From positions 1-44,796 of the forward strand of contig NZ_JAAIMY010000026.1 of NCBI RefSeq assembly GCF_013300825.1: DNA of 44,796 nucleotides, given 5' to 3'. The first letter of the stretch is position 1. Every line of letters begins with the position of its first letter. The translations under genes and the position numbers were made by a program. The notes under the pieces are model-generated. The model had not been told where the DNA came from. It saw only the letters and a list, made by a program, of their open reading frames with translations, and ran no database searches. Positions 1-7,732 of this stretch are shown here, in pieces. The DNA comes from Blautia wexlerae (lineage in GTDB: Bacteria; Bacillota; Clostridia; Lachnospirales; Lachnospiraceae).

Positions 1-43
1 TCTGTTTTCGTAATTCTACACCATAACTGGATATTATCTGCAT
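1..43 (-). CDS. 5' end of a TnpB/OrfB-like transposon protein (partial)
   Basis: Only the first 14 codons are inside the window (MQIISSYGVELRKQ, running off the left edge). An ATG is preceded by GGAG eight bases upstream, and a promoter-like pair lies further upstream at 107-135, so this is a genuine gene start. The N-terminal wording resembles IS605-type OrfB/TnpB proteins of Lachnospiraceae as I remember them, but so few residues cannot prove the family. It sits next to an IS110 element, which fits a mobile-element hotspot. Confidence 0.4.
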   Translation of the reverse strand, partial: MQIISSYGVELRKQ

Positions 44-106
44 TTTTATTTCTCCATGATAACTCTTTTCTCAGATTCTGTTGTTTTTTCTATTACTCAT
101 GGCTAT

Positions 107-135
107 ATTTTAGCACATATAGTGCCAGAAGTAAA
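107..135 (-). promoter_or_regulatory. Predicted promoter of the edge transposon gene
   Basis: On the minus strand TTTACT (130-135) and TAAAAT (107-112) are separated by 17 bases, and TGC precedes the -10 as an extended -10 element. It points at the gene starting at 43. It also limits how far left the IS110 element can reach. Confidence 0.45.
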
Positions 136-162
136 CATGTGTTCTTTCTTTGAGTAAAAAAT

Positions 163-191
163 TTGCCCGTCTAACTCATCACTACTACAAT
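163..191 (+). promoter_or_regulatory. Predicted promoter of the IS110 bridge RNA
   Basis: TTGCCC (163-168) and TACAAT (186-191) are spaced by exactly 17 bases. Initiation would fall near 198-200, at the foot of the first stem-loop of the non-coding region, which is the arrangement reported for IS110 bridge RNAs. Confidence 0.45.
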
Positions 192-199
192 ATATTTAT

Positions 200-400
200 G
201 GGTAATCCCCTTACATCCGGTAAGGATTTATCCATCTCATTACTTAAACTGTTAGAATGTAGAATGCAATGGTATATCGACTTCATCACTTGGACCTCGC
301 GTCCGTACTTTAGACTGATAACCGGCTTCTCATTCGCAGTGTTCGTTTTATGCAGGTTGAATCACATCAGGTGCATTCGTGTCACACACAGTAGTTTGAA
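200..400 (+). ncRNA. Candidate IS110 bridge RNA
   Basis: IS110-group elements encode, between the left end and the transposase, a structured RNA whose two internal loops pair with target and donor DNA. Here about 260 bases without a credible gene precede the transposase. The region opens with a hairpin, CCTTAC (209-214) against GTAAGG (220-225), right after a plausible promoter. Further on there is a GGAC/GTCC hairpin near 292-304 and a segment reading CTGATAACCGG that resembles part of the IS621 bridge RNA as I recall it. The 3' end and the two guide loops could not be assigned by eye. Confidence 0.45.
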
Positions 401-458
401 CAGGTAATGAGTAAAACTGGTAGTTATCCATTGCAATAATCTTAAGGAGCGACAATTT

Positions 459-1667
459 ATGAACGCAGTAGGTATCGATGTTTCAAAAGGCAAGAGTATG
501 GTTGCTATCATGCGACCTTTCGGTGAAATCGTTTCCTCACCTTTTGAAATCAAACACACAACCAGTGATATCAATTCACTTGTAGAACTCATCAACTCTG
601 TTGAAGGTGAGTCCCGAATCGTGTTGGAGCACACCGAACGTTATTATGAAGTCCTCGCCCATCAGCTTTCAAAGGCAAATCTTTTCGTCAGTGCCATTAA
701 CCCCAAACTTATCAAAGACTTTGATAATGATTCTCTTCGTAAAGTGAAATCCGATAAGGCGGATGCTGTTAAGATTGCCCGATATACTATTGACAAATGG
801 CAAAATCTTAAACAGTATAGTGTTATGGATGAATTACGCAATCAGCTTAAAACCATGAACCGTCAGTTTGGCTTCTACATGAAGCATAAAACAGCCATGA
901 AGAATAATCTTATCGGCATCCTTGACCAAACCTATCCTGGTGTTAATACTTACTTTGACAGTCCTGCACGCAGTGACAGTAGCCAGAAATGGGGTGATTT
1001 TGCATCTACATACTGGCATGTGGACTGTGTCTGTAAAATGTCCAAAAACGCTTTTATTAACCACTATCAAAACTGGTGCAAACGCAAGAAGTACAACTTC
1101 AGTCAGTCAAAGGCTGAAGAAATCTATGGGAAAGCCAAGGAGCTTGTTCCTGTACTTCCTAAGGATGACATTACTAAACTTATTATTAAGCAGGCTGTAG
1201 ACCAACTTAATAGTGTTTCTACAACTGTTGAATCCCTACGCACACTTATGAATGAAACTGCATCCAAACTTCCTGAATACCCTGTCGTTATGGCAATGAA
1301 AGGAGTCGGCACATCACTCGGGTCTCAATTGATGGCTGAGATTGGTGATGTTTCCCGTTTTACTCACAAAGGTGCTATTACCGCCTTCGCCGGTGTAGAC
1401 CCGGGTGTTAATGAATCTGGAAGTTATGAACAAAAAAGTGTTCCAACTTCCAAACGAGGTTCCTCTATTCTTAGAAAGACTTTATTTCAGGTAATGGATG
1501 TCTTAATAAAAACGCACCCACAGGATGATCCTGTATATCAGTTCATAGACAAGAAGCGGGCACAGGGTAAGCCTTACTATGTCTATATGACTGCAGGAGC
1601 CAACAAGTTTCTAAGAATCTATTACGGACGAGTGAAAGAATATCTTTCGTCTCTTCCAGAATCCTAA
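459..1667 (+). CDS. IS110-family transposase (recombinase guided by bridge RNA)
   Basis: A 402-residue protein with the two-part architecture of IS110 recombinases. The N-terminal RuvC-like DEDD domain starts MNAVGIDVSK with Asp7, followed by an acidic residue in LEHTERYYE (about 57-60) and the SDKADAVKIARY motif (Asp99/Asp102). The C-terminal Transposase_20 domain has the FAGVDPGVNESGS segment and the SKRGSSILRKTLFQ motif that holds the catalytic serine region. An AAGGAG-type site precedes the ATG. Length is normal for the family and the frame is open, so the element may be active. The long 5' non-coding region puts it with the IS110 group, not IS1111, where the RNA lies 3'. Confidence 0.92.
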   Translation: MNAVGIDVSKGKSMVAIMRPFGEIVSSPFEIKHTTSDINSLVELINSVEGESRIVLEHTERYYEVLAHQLSKANLFVSAINPKLIKDFDNDSLRKVKSDKADAVKIARYTIDKWQNLKQYSVMDELRNQLKTMNRQFGFYMKHKTAMKNNLIGILDQTYPGVNTYFDSPARSDSSQKWGDFASTYWHVDCVCKMSKNAFINHYQNWCKRKKYNFSQSKAEEIYGKAKELVPVLPKDDITKLIIKQAVDQLNSVSTTVESLRTLMNETASKLPEYPVVMAMKGVGTSLGSQLMAEIGDVSRFTHKGAITAFAGVDPGVNESGSYEQKSVPTSKRGSSILRKTLFQVMDVLIKTHPQDDPVYQFIDKKRAQGKPYYVYMTAGANKFLRIYYGRVKEYLSSLPES

Positions 1668-1685
1668 TCATCATTATGATTTTCA

Positions 1686-1714
1686 GACCAGCACTGGTGT
1701 GGTGGTCTTATTTT
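1686..1714 (+). terminator. Hairpin downstream of the IS110 transposase
   Basis: GACCAGCAC (1686-1694) pairs with GTGGTGGTC (1699-1707) with one mismatch and a 4-base loop, followed by TTATTTT. It could be the transposase terminator or part of the right end of the element. Confidence 0.5.
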
Positions 1715-1778
1715 AATGCCTAATTTTTAACCTATAAAGTTTTTTAATTTTCTTCAATTTTAGTATTGACTTTTTATT

Positions 1779-2026
1779 TGCAGGCTAAAGTAACGAGAAT
1801 GCGACGCGCAGTTATTCAATTCCCCAGTCACGAAACTGCTCTACATAATCACTGGCTGCTTTGGACGAGTTATTTGTCAGAAAACAGAAAATTCCACCAT
1901 TTTCCTTTACTGTCTGAAGAAAGTCTGCTGCACCCGGAAGAAGTTCACTTCCCAGAGCAACAGTTCCGTCAATATCCAGGAGGAACAGTTTTTTTCTTTT
2001 ATCATTGATGCAAGATTGTTTTGCAT
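1779..2026 (-). pseudogene. Decayed N-terminus of a NagD-like HAD phosphatase
   Basis: Reading across frames on the minus strand gives KKLFLLDIDGTVALGSELLPG, then GGIFCFLTNNSSKAASDYVE, then a ...DWGIE stretch. These are HAD-IIA motif I (DxDGT) and motif II (TNNSS) in correct order and spacing. An AGAGGAG ribosome site precedes an ATG at 2026. The reading frame breaks at an A-run before the first motif, again after LLPGAADF, and probably a third time near 1815. The rest of the gene is missing where the IS110 element begins. This is a pseudogene, not a short protein. Confidence 0.7.
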
Positions 2027-2179
2027 ATTGATATTTCTCTCCTCTTTTTTAGCTATATTGCTTTTTTATTGTCATTGCACTGTCCACCGACATTTTGCTT
2101 TTGACCACTGGCATTATTATAAAAACTTTTTGACATCACCAACAATCTTATTTTTGGCAAATAAATGTTAAATGCGCAT

Positions 2180-2212
2180 AAAAAAATCACGACTGTTCGC
2201 CGTGATTTTTTT
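2180..2212. terminator. Bidirectional terminator
   Basis: AAAAAAATCACG (2180-2191) and CGTGATTTTTT (2201-2212) form a stem with a 9-base loop, with A/T runs on both sides. It terminates the secreted-protein gene on the minus strand. Confidence 0.8.
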
Positions 2213-2307
2213 ACATTTTGATTTTATTGCTGTTGTCTTAATTATCTGTTTCTACATTATTCATGCATTGGAAATGAGTTTTTTTCTCATTTTACTTAAA
2301 TTTTACT

Positions 2308-4689
2308 TTACAGAGATTCCGGTCTTTCCACCTCATAGCTGGACCAATCATCGACTGTAGTAGATGCAGATGTATCTGCGCTGTCCTGATAAGAGCCTAC
2401 TGTGATTGTGTAATCACTGTCGCCTTCTACATAAGTTGTTCCGTCTGTACCTACGATGGAAACTGTTTTGCCGTCCGCATCTGCGATGGTTCCTGCGTTT
2501 GAAAGGGATGTAATGGTGCTGTCGCCGGTTACTGTCCATGTGGAATCTTTGTCGATCACTACGTTGCAATATCCGTCTCCACCGTTTCCTGCGTTGGATT
2601 CGTCATTGACAAACGCACCTTCCAGTGTACTGCCATTGGTCATATAGAAATCAAGGTCACTGATGGAATCCCAGATTACATTTCCTTTCATATCCTGGCT
2701 GTCTGCTGTGAAATTGCAGTCAGATCCGTTAGCACCGCTCTGGCCCCATCCACGCTGGTTGTTGTTTCCTGTGCACTGCAGGAAGAATTCATTGTCATCA
2801 TTGTATGTGATGTCTACGTCCTTTAATGTGATTGTACATTCTGTATTTGTTGTATAGAATAAGCCGCCATTCTTGGATGTAATCGTTCCACCATCCATCT
2901 GGAATGTACTGTTACCTACTTCGGAGTCACCGGACATACTCTGATAAAGAATGACTGTCCATGTGGTATCATTCTGTTCATCATCACTCATATTTCCGGT
3001 CAGGTTGCTGTTATAGAGTCTCAGAGAGTTTAATCCCTCGATGCAGACTGCTTCTGAACCATTTGCTGTCAGTTCTGCGTTGTTGACTGCAATATCTGCT
3101 GTACAGTAAACCGCAGGGGAACCTACACCATTAGAAGTATAAGTACCTCCGTCCACTACCATTGTTCCGCCGCCTCTGTCACTGCGGATTGCTGCGGAAG
3201 ATTCGCCGTTAGTTTCAACGTTCAAATCCCATGCGTAAAGTTTTCCGCCACCTGCTGCGTGGATTCCGCCTGAAGTATCCTGCTGTGTGGTGATATCTGT
3301 ATCTGCTGCATATACAGTTCCGTCACCGTATGCAAAGAGTCCTGCACCGCCTTTGCTGTCTGTGGTTACTGTACTGCCTTTAACATATGCAGTTCCGTCT
3401 GTGGCAAGAACTGCTGCTCCTACACCATAGAAGCTGGAGTTATCACCGCCCTGGCTGTCTGAAGATGTTCTTGAGATTGCGTCATTGCTGAAAGTAACCT
3501 CTGCACCATTGGAAACAAGTGCTGCGTTTTCGTCTGTTCCTGTAGATTCCAGAGAGGTATCGGAGACTGTTTCATCTTCGCTGTATTCATTTGCTGCATC
3601 GTAGCTGTCCACACCGGAAGCCTGACCGCCAGGACCACCCTGTCCGCCGCCCATATCCATGGACTGGACTGTGATGGTTGCTGCGTTTCCGTCATCATCT
3701 AATGTGATAGCTACTACGTCGCCCTCTTTGATGTCATCTAATGTAATCTCTTCCGTCTGACCTGCACCATCCGGTGCTCCCTGGCCATCTGGTGCCTGGC
3801 CGTTGCCGTCCGGGGCTTCTCCCTCTGGTTTTTCCGGGGCTTCGCTGTCTGCATTTTCACTGTCAGATGCTTCTTCCGTCTTTTCTGCGTCACTGCTTTC
3901 TGAGTCGTCAGATGCATCTGCCTTTTCTGAATCATCAGTGTTTTCAGTATCTTCCGATTTTGCATCTGCATTGTCATCGGCATTATCTCCATCCGGTTTC
4001 TCTGGTGCTTCTCCGTTATCTCCGTCTGGTTTCTCCGGAGCCTCTCCACCAGGTGCTCCCTGACCGCCGCCCATGGACTGTTTCGTAATCACTGTGCTGT
4101 CTGTAACTGTGATTTCCTGTTCTTCGCCTGTCAGATCTAACATAGATGGTGCTTCTCCGTCCGGAGCTCCCTGACCATCACCGTTACCATCTGGTGCTTC
4201 GCCTTTGTCTGCGTTATCTGCGGATGTTTCATCTTCGCCATCTGTAGTTTCTGCGTTTTCCTCTGCATCAGTAGTTTTATCTTCACTGGTATCTTCTGTA
4301 GCTTCGCTGTCTGTTTCTTCAGCATCTTCTGCAGCACCGTCTGCTTTTGAGTCATCACTTTCCGGTTTTTCCGGAGCTTCTCCGTTCTCGCCACTCTGAG
4401 GCTGTTCACCAGGCTGCCCCATTTCTTTTCTGGTTCCTACTGCAATGGTGATTTTTCCATCTTCCACAGATTTTACTTCTCCGAGAATTTCATTTTCCTT
4501 TGTTTGCTCTGTATCGTCATTCTTTTTTTCAGCATCCTCATCTGATGCTTCCGCTGTATCTTCTATAGTGTCACCTGCATCCTGAGTGTTTTCTGTCTTG
4601 CTCTCTTCTGCAAATACTGTTGCCGTAGAGCCCACAGATGTTGCTGTTATCATAACTCCCATGATCATTGCCAGATGTTTATATTTCAT
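2308..4689 (-). CDS. Secreted acidic protein with split small domain and beta-helix
   Basis: A 793-residue exported protein. Residues 1-27 form a signal peptide ending TATVFA. Residues 28-65 are acidic. Three short beta-rich segments (about 67-91, 183-204 and 313-343, containing GKITI, EQEITVTDSTVI and IKEGDVVAITLDDDG) look like pieces of one small DUF5666-like domain. They are separated by two low-complexity stretches full of E, D, A, G, P and EAPEKPDGDN repeats. From about 361 to the end, Gly/Asn/Thr/Ser-rich rungs with many T-V-x-G and V-D-G-G-T-Y repeats suggest a right-handed beta-helix of the adhesin or pectate-lyase fold. There is no LPXTG, SLH or other anchor, so it is probably released or held non-covalently. 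Function unknown; binding to carbohydrate or a matrix is a guess. Confidence 0.75.
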   Translation of the reverse strand: MKYKHLAMIMGVMITATSVGSTATVFAEESKTENTQDAGDTIEDTAEASDEDAEKKNDDTEQTKENEILGEVKSVEDGKITIAVGTRKEMGQPGEQPQSGENGEAPEKPESDDSKADGAAEDAEETDSEATEDTSEDKTTDAEENAETTDGEDETSADNADKGEAPDGNGDGQGAPDGEAPSMLDLTGEEQEITVTDSTVITKQSMGGGQGAPGGEAPEKPDGDNGEAPEKPDGDNADDNADAKSEDTENTDDSEKADASDDSESSDAEKTEEASDSENADSEAPEKPEGEAPDGNGQAPDGQGAPDGAGQTEEITLDDIKEGDVVAITLDDDGNAATITVQSMDMGGGQGGPGGQASGVDSYDAANEYSEDETVSDTSLESTGTDENAALVSNGAEVTFSNDAISRTSSDSQGGDNSSFYGVGAAVLATDGTAYVKGSTVTTDSKGGAGLFAYGDGTVYAADTDITTQQDTSGGIHAAGGGKLYAWDLNVETNGESSAAIRSDRGGGTMVVDGGTYTSNGVGSPAVYCTADIAVNNAELTANGSEAVCIEGLNSLRLYNSNLTGNMSDDEQNDTTWTVILYQSMSGDSEVGNSTFQMDGGTITSKNGGLFYTTNTECTITLKDVDITYNDDNEFFLQCTGNNNQRGWGQSGANGSDCNFTADSQDMKGNVIWDSISDLDFYMTNGSTLEGAFVNDESNAGNGGDGYCNVVIDKDSTWTVTGDSTITSLSNAGTIADADGKTVSIVGTDGTTYVEGDSDYTITVGSYQDSADTSASTTVDDWSSYEVERPESL

Positions 4690-4760
4690 AGTAATACCTC
4701 TCTGTTCTTTATATTTTGAATTCTCTCTGTTTCTTTTGTTTTTGTTGATGGTATTACTAT
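4688..4760 (-). promoter_or_regulatory. Predicted start-codon-occluding stem in the leader
   Basis: On the minus strand ATAGTAATACC (4750-4760) is perfectly complementary to GGTATTACTAT (4688-4698) across a 51-base loop. The second arm contains the GG of the AGAGAGG ribosome site and the first two bases of the start codon of the secreted-protein gene. If the arms pair in the mRNA, translation start would be masked. Confidence 0.45.
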
Positions 4761-4812
4761 ATCTGGTAAATGTGTTTGATCTATGGTCAGTCTGCGAAAA
4801 AAATGTGTTCTT

Positions 4813-5622
4813 CTATAAATGATACATTTCAGATTTGCGGTGTTTTAATAATGGAAGCTGTTCTCTGATCTGGTCTTCCCGGTCCAAATCTATTTCTTCT
4901 ATTAAAATGCCCTCTTTCTCATCTAACTGTTTCATGACCTTTCCCCATGGATCTGTTACAATAGAATGTCCCCAGGAAATATATCCTGCCTGTGTATCTC
5001 TGGCAGGAGCACATCCAAGCATATAAATCTGATTGTCAAGAGCTCTTGCCCGAAAAGTCAGTTCCCAATGTGCAGGGCCTGTAGTCATATTAAATGCTGC
5101 AGGGACGAAGATCATCCTTGCACCGTCCAGTGCCATTGTGCGGGCAAACTCCGGGAAGCGGATGTCGTAGCAGATCATGACACCCATTTTCCCAAATTCA
5201 GTAGCAAATACTGTGGCATGATCTCCCGAAGTCAGAGTATCGGATTCTTTGAAGTACTGTCCATTTTTTACATTGATATCAAAGAGATGAGTTTTTCTGT
5301 GCTTGCCAATCTGTTTTCCATCTCTGTCAAAAATATAAGAAGTGTTGTAAACATTTCCTGCCTCATCGACTTCCGGCATGGAACCTGCAATCAGATAAAT
5401 ATGGTATTTCCCTGCATAATCAGACATCGCCTGCCACGATGGACCACCTTCTTTTTCTGCATAAATTGGGAAATTCTCGGTCTGATATGGACAGCAGAAC
5501 ATTTCCGGGAGGATTACGAAGTCCGGTTGTTCTACTTTTATTTTTTCCATATAAGTGCCTGCGGTACGGATATTCTGCATTTTATCTTTTACTGTTGGCA
5601 TCTGGATTGCTGCTACCTTCAT
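4813..5622 (-). CDS. Carbon-nitrogen hydrolase (nitrilase / omega-amidase-like)
   Basis: A 269-residue cytoplasmic hydrolase of the nitrilase superfamily. The catalytic triad is in place: Glu40 in VILPEMF, Lys110 in KHRKTHLFD and Cys151 in GVMICYDIRFPEF. Length and the DIRFPE motif fit the omega-amidase/Nit2 branch, which hydrolyses alpha-ketoglutaramate or similar amides; the precise substrate cannot be read. The AAAGGA site lies upstream of the ATG. It is followed 123 bases later by the secreted-protein gene on the same strand, with no evident functional link. Confidence 0.9.
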   Translation of the reverse strand: MKVAAIQMPTVKDKMQNIRTAGTYMEKIKVEQPDFVILPEMFCCPYQTENFPIYAEKEGGPSWQAMSDYAGKYHIYLIAGSMPEVDEAGNVYNTSYIFDRDGKQIGKHRKTHLFDINVKNGQYFKESDTLTSGDHATVFATEFGKMGVMICYDIRFPEFARTMALDGARMIFVPAAFNMTTGPAHWELTFRARALDNQIYMLGCAPARDTQAGYISWGHSIVTDPWGKVMKQLDEKEGILIEEIDLDREDQIREQLPLLKHRKSEMYHL

Positions 5623-5764
5623 GTGTATCCTGTCCTTTCTTTGACAATAATATAATATTTTCCCTGTCTATTATAGCCAGTAAAAAATACTCTGACAATC
5701 CAGTGATTAAAGTTGCTTCCAATATTTTTATATGCTATATTAAACATACCAGAATACATTTCTG

Positions 5765-5811
5765 CTTTACGAAAGATAACAAATAGAAAATTCTATAATA
5801 ATTTCGTAAAG
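5765..5811 (+). promoter_or_regulatory. Toxin-antitoxin promoter with inverted-repeat operator
   Basis: CTTTACGAAA (5765-5774) and TTTCGTAAAG (5802-5811) are a perfect 10-base inverted repeat. They flank a consensus -10 TATAAT (5794-5799). One arm covers the -35 region and the other the start-site region, the usual placement of toxin-antitoxin autorepressor sites. The -35 itself is weak. Confidence 0.6.
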
Positions 5812-5813
5812 GA

Positions 5814-6059
5814 GTGGTAAAACTGGAAATCGAATATTCAAAACAAGCCCTTAAGTTTTTGAAAAAACAAGATGTTACAACTCAAAGGCGTATTATTAAC
5901 GCAATTTCTAACTTACCTAAGGGAGATGTAAAAACATTACAAGGCAAAATTGGTTATCGTTTACGCGTAGGAGATTATCGTATAATTTTTGATAATATCG
6001 AAAACATTATTGTTATCAGACTTATTGGTAATCGTGGACAGATATATAAAGGAGTGTGA
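5814..6059 (+). CDS. RelE/ParE-family toxin
   Basis: An approximately 80-residue RelE/ParE-superfamily toxin: IEYSKQALKFLKKQD, the central LPKGDVKTLQGKIGYRLRVGDYRIIF and the terminal basic IRLIGNRGQIYKG are typical of mRNA interferases of this fold. The GTG at 5814 overlaps the AAAGGAG site (5808-5814). A CTG at 5823 has better spacing and would start the protein at EIEYSK, where homologues usually begin, so the true start is uncertain. The antitoxin gene begins five bases after the stop, giving the less common toxin-first order. The ribosome site of the antitoxin lies inside the toxin's last codons, consistent with coupled translation. Confidence 0.88.
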   Translation: MVKLEIEYSKQALKFLKKQDVTTQRRIINAISNLPKGDVKTLQGKIGYRLRVGDYRIIFDNIENIIVIRLIGNRGQIYKGV

Positions 6060-6063
6060 TTTT

Positions 6064-6297
6064 ATGACAGCTGTCAAAGAACGTATTATAGGTGCTGTAT
6101 CCATTATGAGCGATAAAGATGCTGATATCTTCTGGCATATCATTCAAAAACATTTTACAGCTCCTGATTTGTTTGCAAATATTGAGGAAGTAGAACCTGA
6201 TGAAGTAGATTTAATGATGTTAAAAGAAATTGAAAACAATCCTGACTGTCATGAATTTATTTCTCAGGAAGAACTAATGAAAGAACTTAATTTGTAA
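6064..6297 (+). CDS. Cognate antitoxin of the RelE-type toxin
   Basis: A 77-residue acidic protein directly downstream of the toxin, with AAAGGAG about nine bases before the ATG. The N-terminus (TAVKERIIGAVSIMSDKDADIF) looks like a small helical DNA-binding or dimerisation region. The acidic C-terminus (EEVEPDEVDLMML, ending EELMKELNL) is the kind of tail that wraps a RelE toxin. No firm family is recognised; the assignment rests on position, size and charge. It probably represses the operon through the inverted repeat at 5765-5811. Confidence 0.75.
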   Translation: MTAVKERIIGAVSIMSDKDADIFWHIIQKHFTAPDLFANIEEVEPDEVDLMMLKEIENNPDCHEFISQEELMKELNL

Positions 6298-6319
6298 TTT
6301 TCATATTTATATTCAAAAT

Positions 6320-6359
6320 ATCCCCCACACATGAGCTTTTCTTCCCATGTGTGGGGGAT
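6320..6359. terminator. Strong bidirectional terminator
   Basis: ATCCCCCACACATG (6320-6333) pairs perfectly with CATGTGTGGGGGAT (6346-6359) around a 12-base loop. It separates the plus-strand toxin-antitoxin operon from the convergent galE. T-rich sequence follows on the minus strand. Confidence 0.85.
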
Positions 6360-6377
6360 GTTTGTATTCTGTATTAA

Positions 6378-7394
6378 TTAGTCATCATAACCATTCGGGT
6401 TATTGGACTGCCATCTCCAGGAGTCGGCGCACATTTCTTTGATGTCGTTTTCTGCCTTCCATCCCAGTTCTCTCTCTGCTTTGGAAGCATCAGAATAGCA
6501 GGTTGCGATATCGCCTGGACGACGTGGCTTGATCACATATGGAATTTTAACACCTGTAGCAGCTTCAAAATTCTTCACAATGTCAAGAACGCTGTAGCCT
6601 TTTCCTGTACCAAGGTTGTAAATGCTTAATCCGGAATTATCTTCGATTTTCTTAAGAGCTTTTACATGTCCCTTTGCAAGGTCAACAACATGGATGTAAT
6701 CTCTCACACCTGTTCCGTCCGGAGTATCATAATCATTTCCGAATACGCCAAGTTCTTTCAGTTTTCCAACTGCAACCTGTGTGATGTATGGCATCAGGTT
6801 GTTCGGGATTCCGTTTGGATTCTCGCCAATAGTTCCGCTCTTATGAGCACCGATTGGGTTAAAGTAACGGAGAAGAACTACGTTCCATTCCGGATCTGCT
6901 TTCTGAATGTCTGTCAGAATCTGCTCAAGCATGGATTTTGTCCATCCATATGGATTTGTGCACTGTCCTTTCGGGCACTCTTCTGTGATCGGGATGATTG
7001 CCGGATCTCCGTATACAGTTGCAGATGAAGAGAAGATAATGTTCTTTACATTATGTTTTCTCATAACATCTACCAGTGTTAAGGTTCCTGCAATGTTATT
7101 TTCATAATATTCCCAAGGTTTGGCAACAGATTCTCCTACTGCTTTCAGACCTGCGAAATGAATACAGGAATCAATATCTTCTTTATCAAAAACTTCATTT
7201 AAAGCATCGCGGTCCAGGATGTCTGCTTTGTAGAATTTCACTGGTTTGCCTGTGATCTTGGAAACCCTTTCCAGAGATTTCTCACTTGCATTGCTTAAGT
7301 TATCCAGAACTACAACATCATATCCTGCGTTCTGCAATTCTACAACTGTATGGCTTCCAATATAGCCTGCTCCACCTGTAACTAAAATTGCCAT
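6378..7394 (-). CDS. galE: UDP-glucose 4-epimerase
   Basis: A 338-residue SDR-family enzyme that interconverts UDP-glucose and UDP-galactose (or the N-acetyl forms) with bound NAD+. The N-terminal Rossmann motif GGAGYIGSH is at about 7-15. The SSATVYG segment supplies the catalytic Ser, and YGWTK supplies the Tyr and Lys. The FNPIGAH and RDYIHV motifs are standard for GalE. TAGGAGGA precedes the ATG. It lies 338 bases downstream of nahK, behind a likely terminator, so it probably also has its own promoter. Its place at the end of the sugar locus matches lnpD in bifidobacteria. Confidence 0.96.
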   Translation of the reverse strand: MAILVTGGAGYIGSHTVVELQNAGYDVVVLDNLSNASEKSLERVSKITGKPVKFYKADILDRDALNEVFDKEDIDSCIHFAGLKAVGESVAKPWEYYENNIAGTLTLVDVMRKHNVKNIIFSSSATVYGDPAIIPITEECPKGQCTNPYGWTKSMLEQILTDIQKADPEWNVVLLRYFNPIGAHKSGTIGENPNGIPNNLMPYITQVAVGKLKELGVFGNDYDTPDGTGVRDYIHVVDLAKGHVKALKKIEDNSGLSIYNLGTGKGYSVLDIVKNFEAATGVKIPYVIKPRRPGDIATCYSDASKAERELGWKAENDIKEMCADSWRWQSNNPNGYDD

Positions 7395-7570
7395 AATAAT
7401 TCCTCCTAACCTGTCTTCCTGCTACAATACCTGTTTTTTGCAATTTCTGTTTTTTTCTCTTTCAACAATACCTATATTAGTTCACAGTATCAGAAATATC
7501 CTTGATAATTCTGAGTGTAATCTATAAAATTCTGCGGATATCCTGTTTCACATCTGCAAAATTTACCTCT

Positions 7571-7608
7571 GTATTTTACAGCACCCTATATTCAGAACTG
7601 TAAAATAC
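7571..7608. repeat. 11-bp inverted repeat upstream of galE
   Basis: GTATTTTACAG (7571-7581) and CTGTAAAATAC (7598-7608) are perfectly complementary with a 16-base gap. It lies about 180-215 bases before galE in the 338-base gap. It may be an operator; no T-run makes it a convincing terminator. Apart from this and the hairpin at 7639-7678, I see nothing else definite in the gap. Confidence 0.4.
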
Positions 7609-7638
7609 CGTTTCCTGGCACATCATGTATTGTAGAAA

Positions 7639-7678
7639 ATCCTGCGAAAATATGATTTCTCTCATATCCCCGCAGGAT
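7639..7678 (-). terminator. Hairpin downstream of nahK
   Basis: ATCCTGCG (7639-7646) pairs with CGCAGGAT (7671-7678), with an inner TATGA/TCATA stem. It lies just after the nahK stop on the minus strand and probably ends the nucleotidyltransferase-nahK transcript in part. Confidence 0.55.
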
Positions 7679-7732
7679 AATTCTATCCGAATCAGTTCAT
7701 AAACACAAGTCTTTATGGACATTTACGTTTTT

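Larger units (their letters stand above)
145..1777 (+). mobile_element. IS110-family insertion sequence (ends approximate)
   Basis: The element consists of a long 5' non-coding region, a DEDD transposase gene and a short 3' tail. IS110 elements lack terminal inverted repeats and usually make no target duplication, so exact ends cannot be read here. The left end must lie right of the promoter at 107-135 and left of the bridge-RNA promoter at 163. The right end is placed where recognisable HAD-gene sequence begins (about 1778). One side therefore abuts a broken HAD gene and the other a TnpB-like gene. Confidence 0.6.

Noticed and set aside
3774..4409. Several open frames opposite or shifted within the secreted-protein gene, some Ser/Ala-rich
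   Set aside because: They arise from the biased codons of the acidic repeats and have no ribosome sites or recognisable domains.
5439..5786. A 115-codon plus-strand frame overlapping the nitrilase gene
   Set aside because: It is antisense to a gene with an intact catalytic triad and has no start signals.
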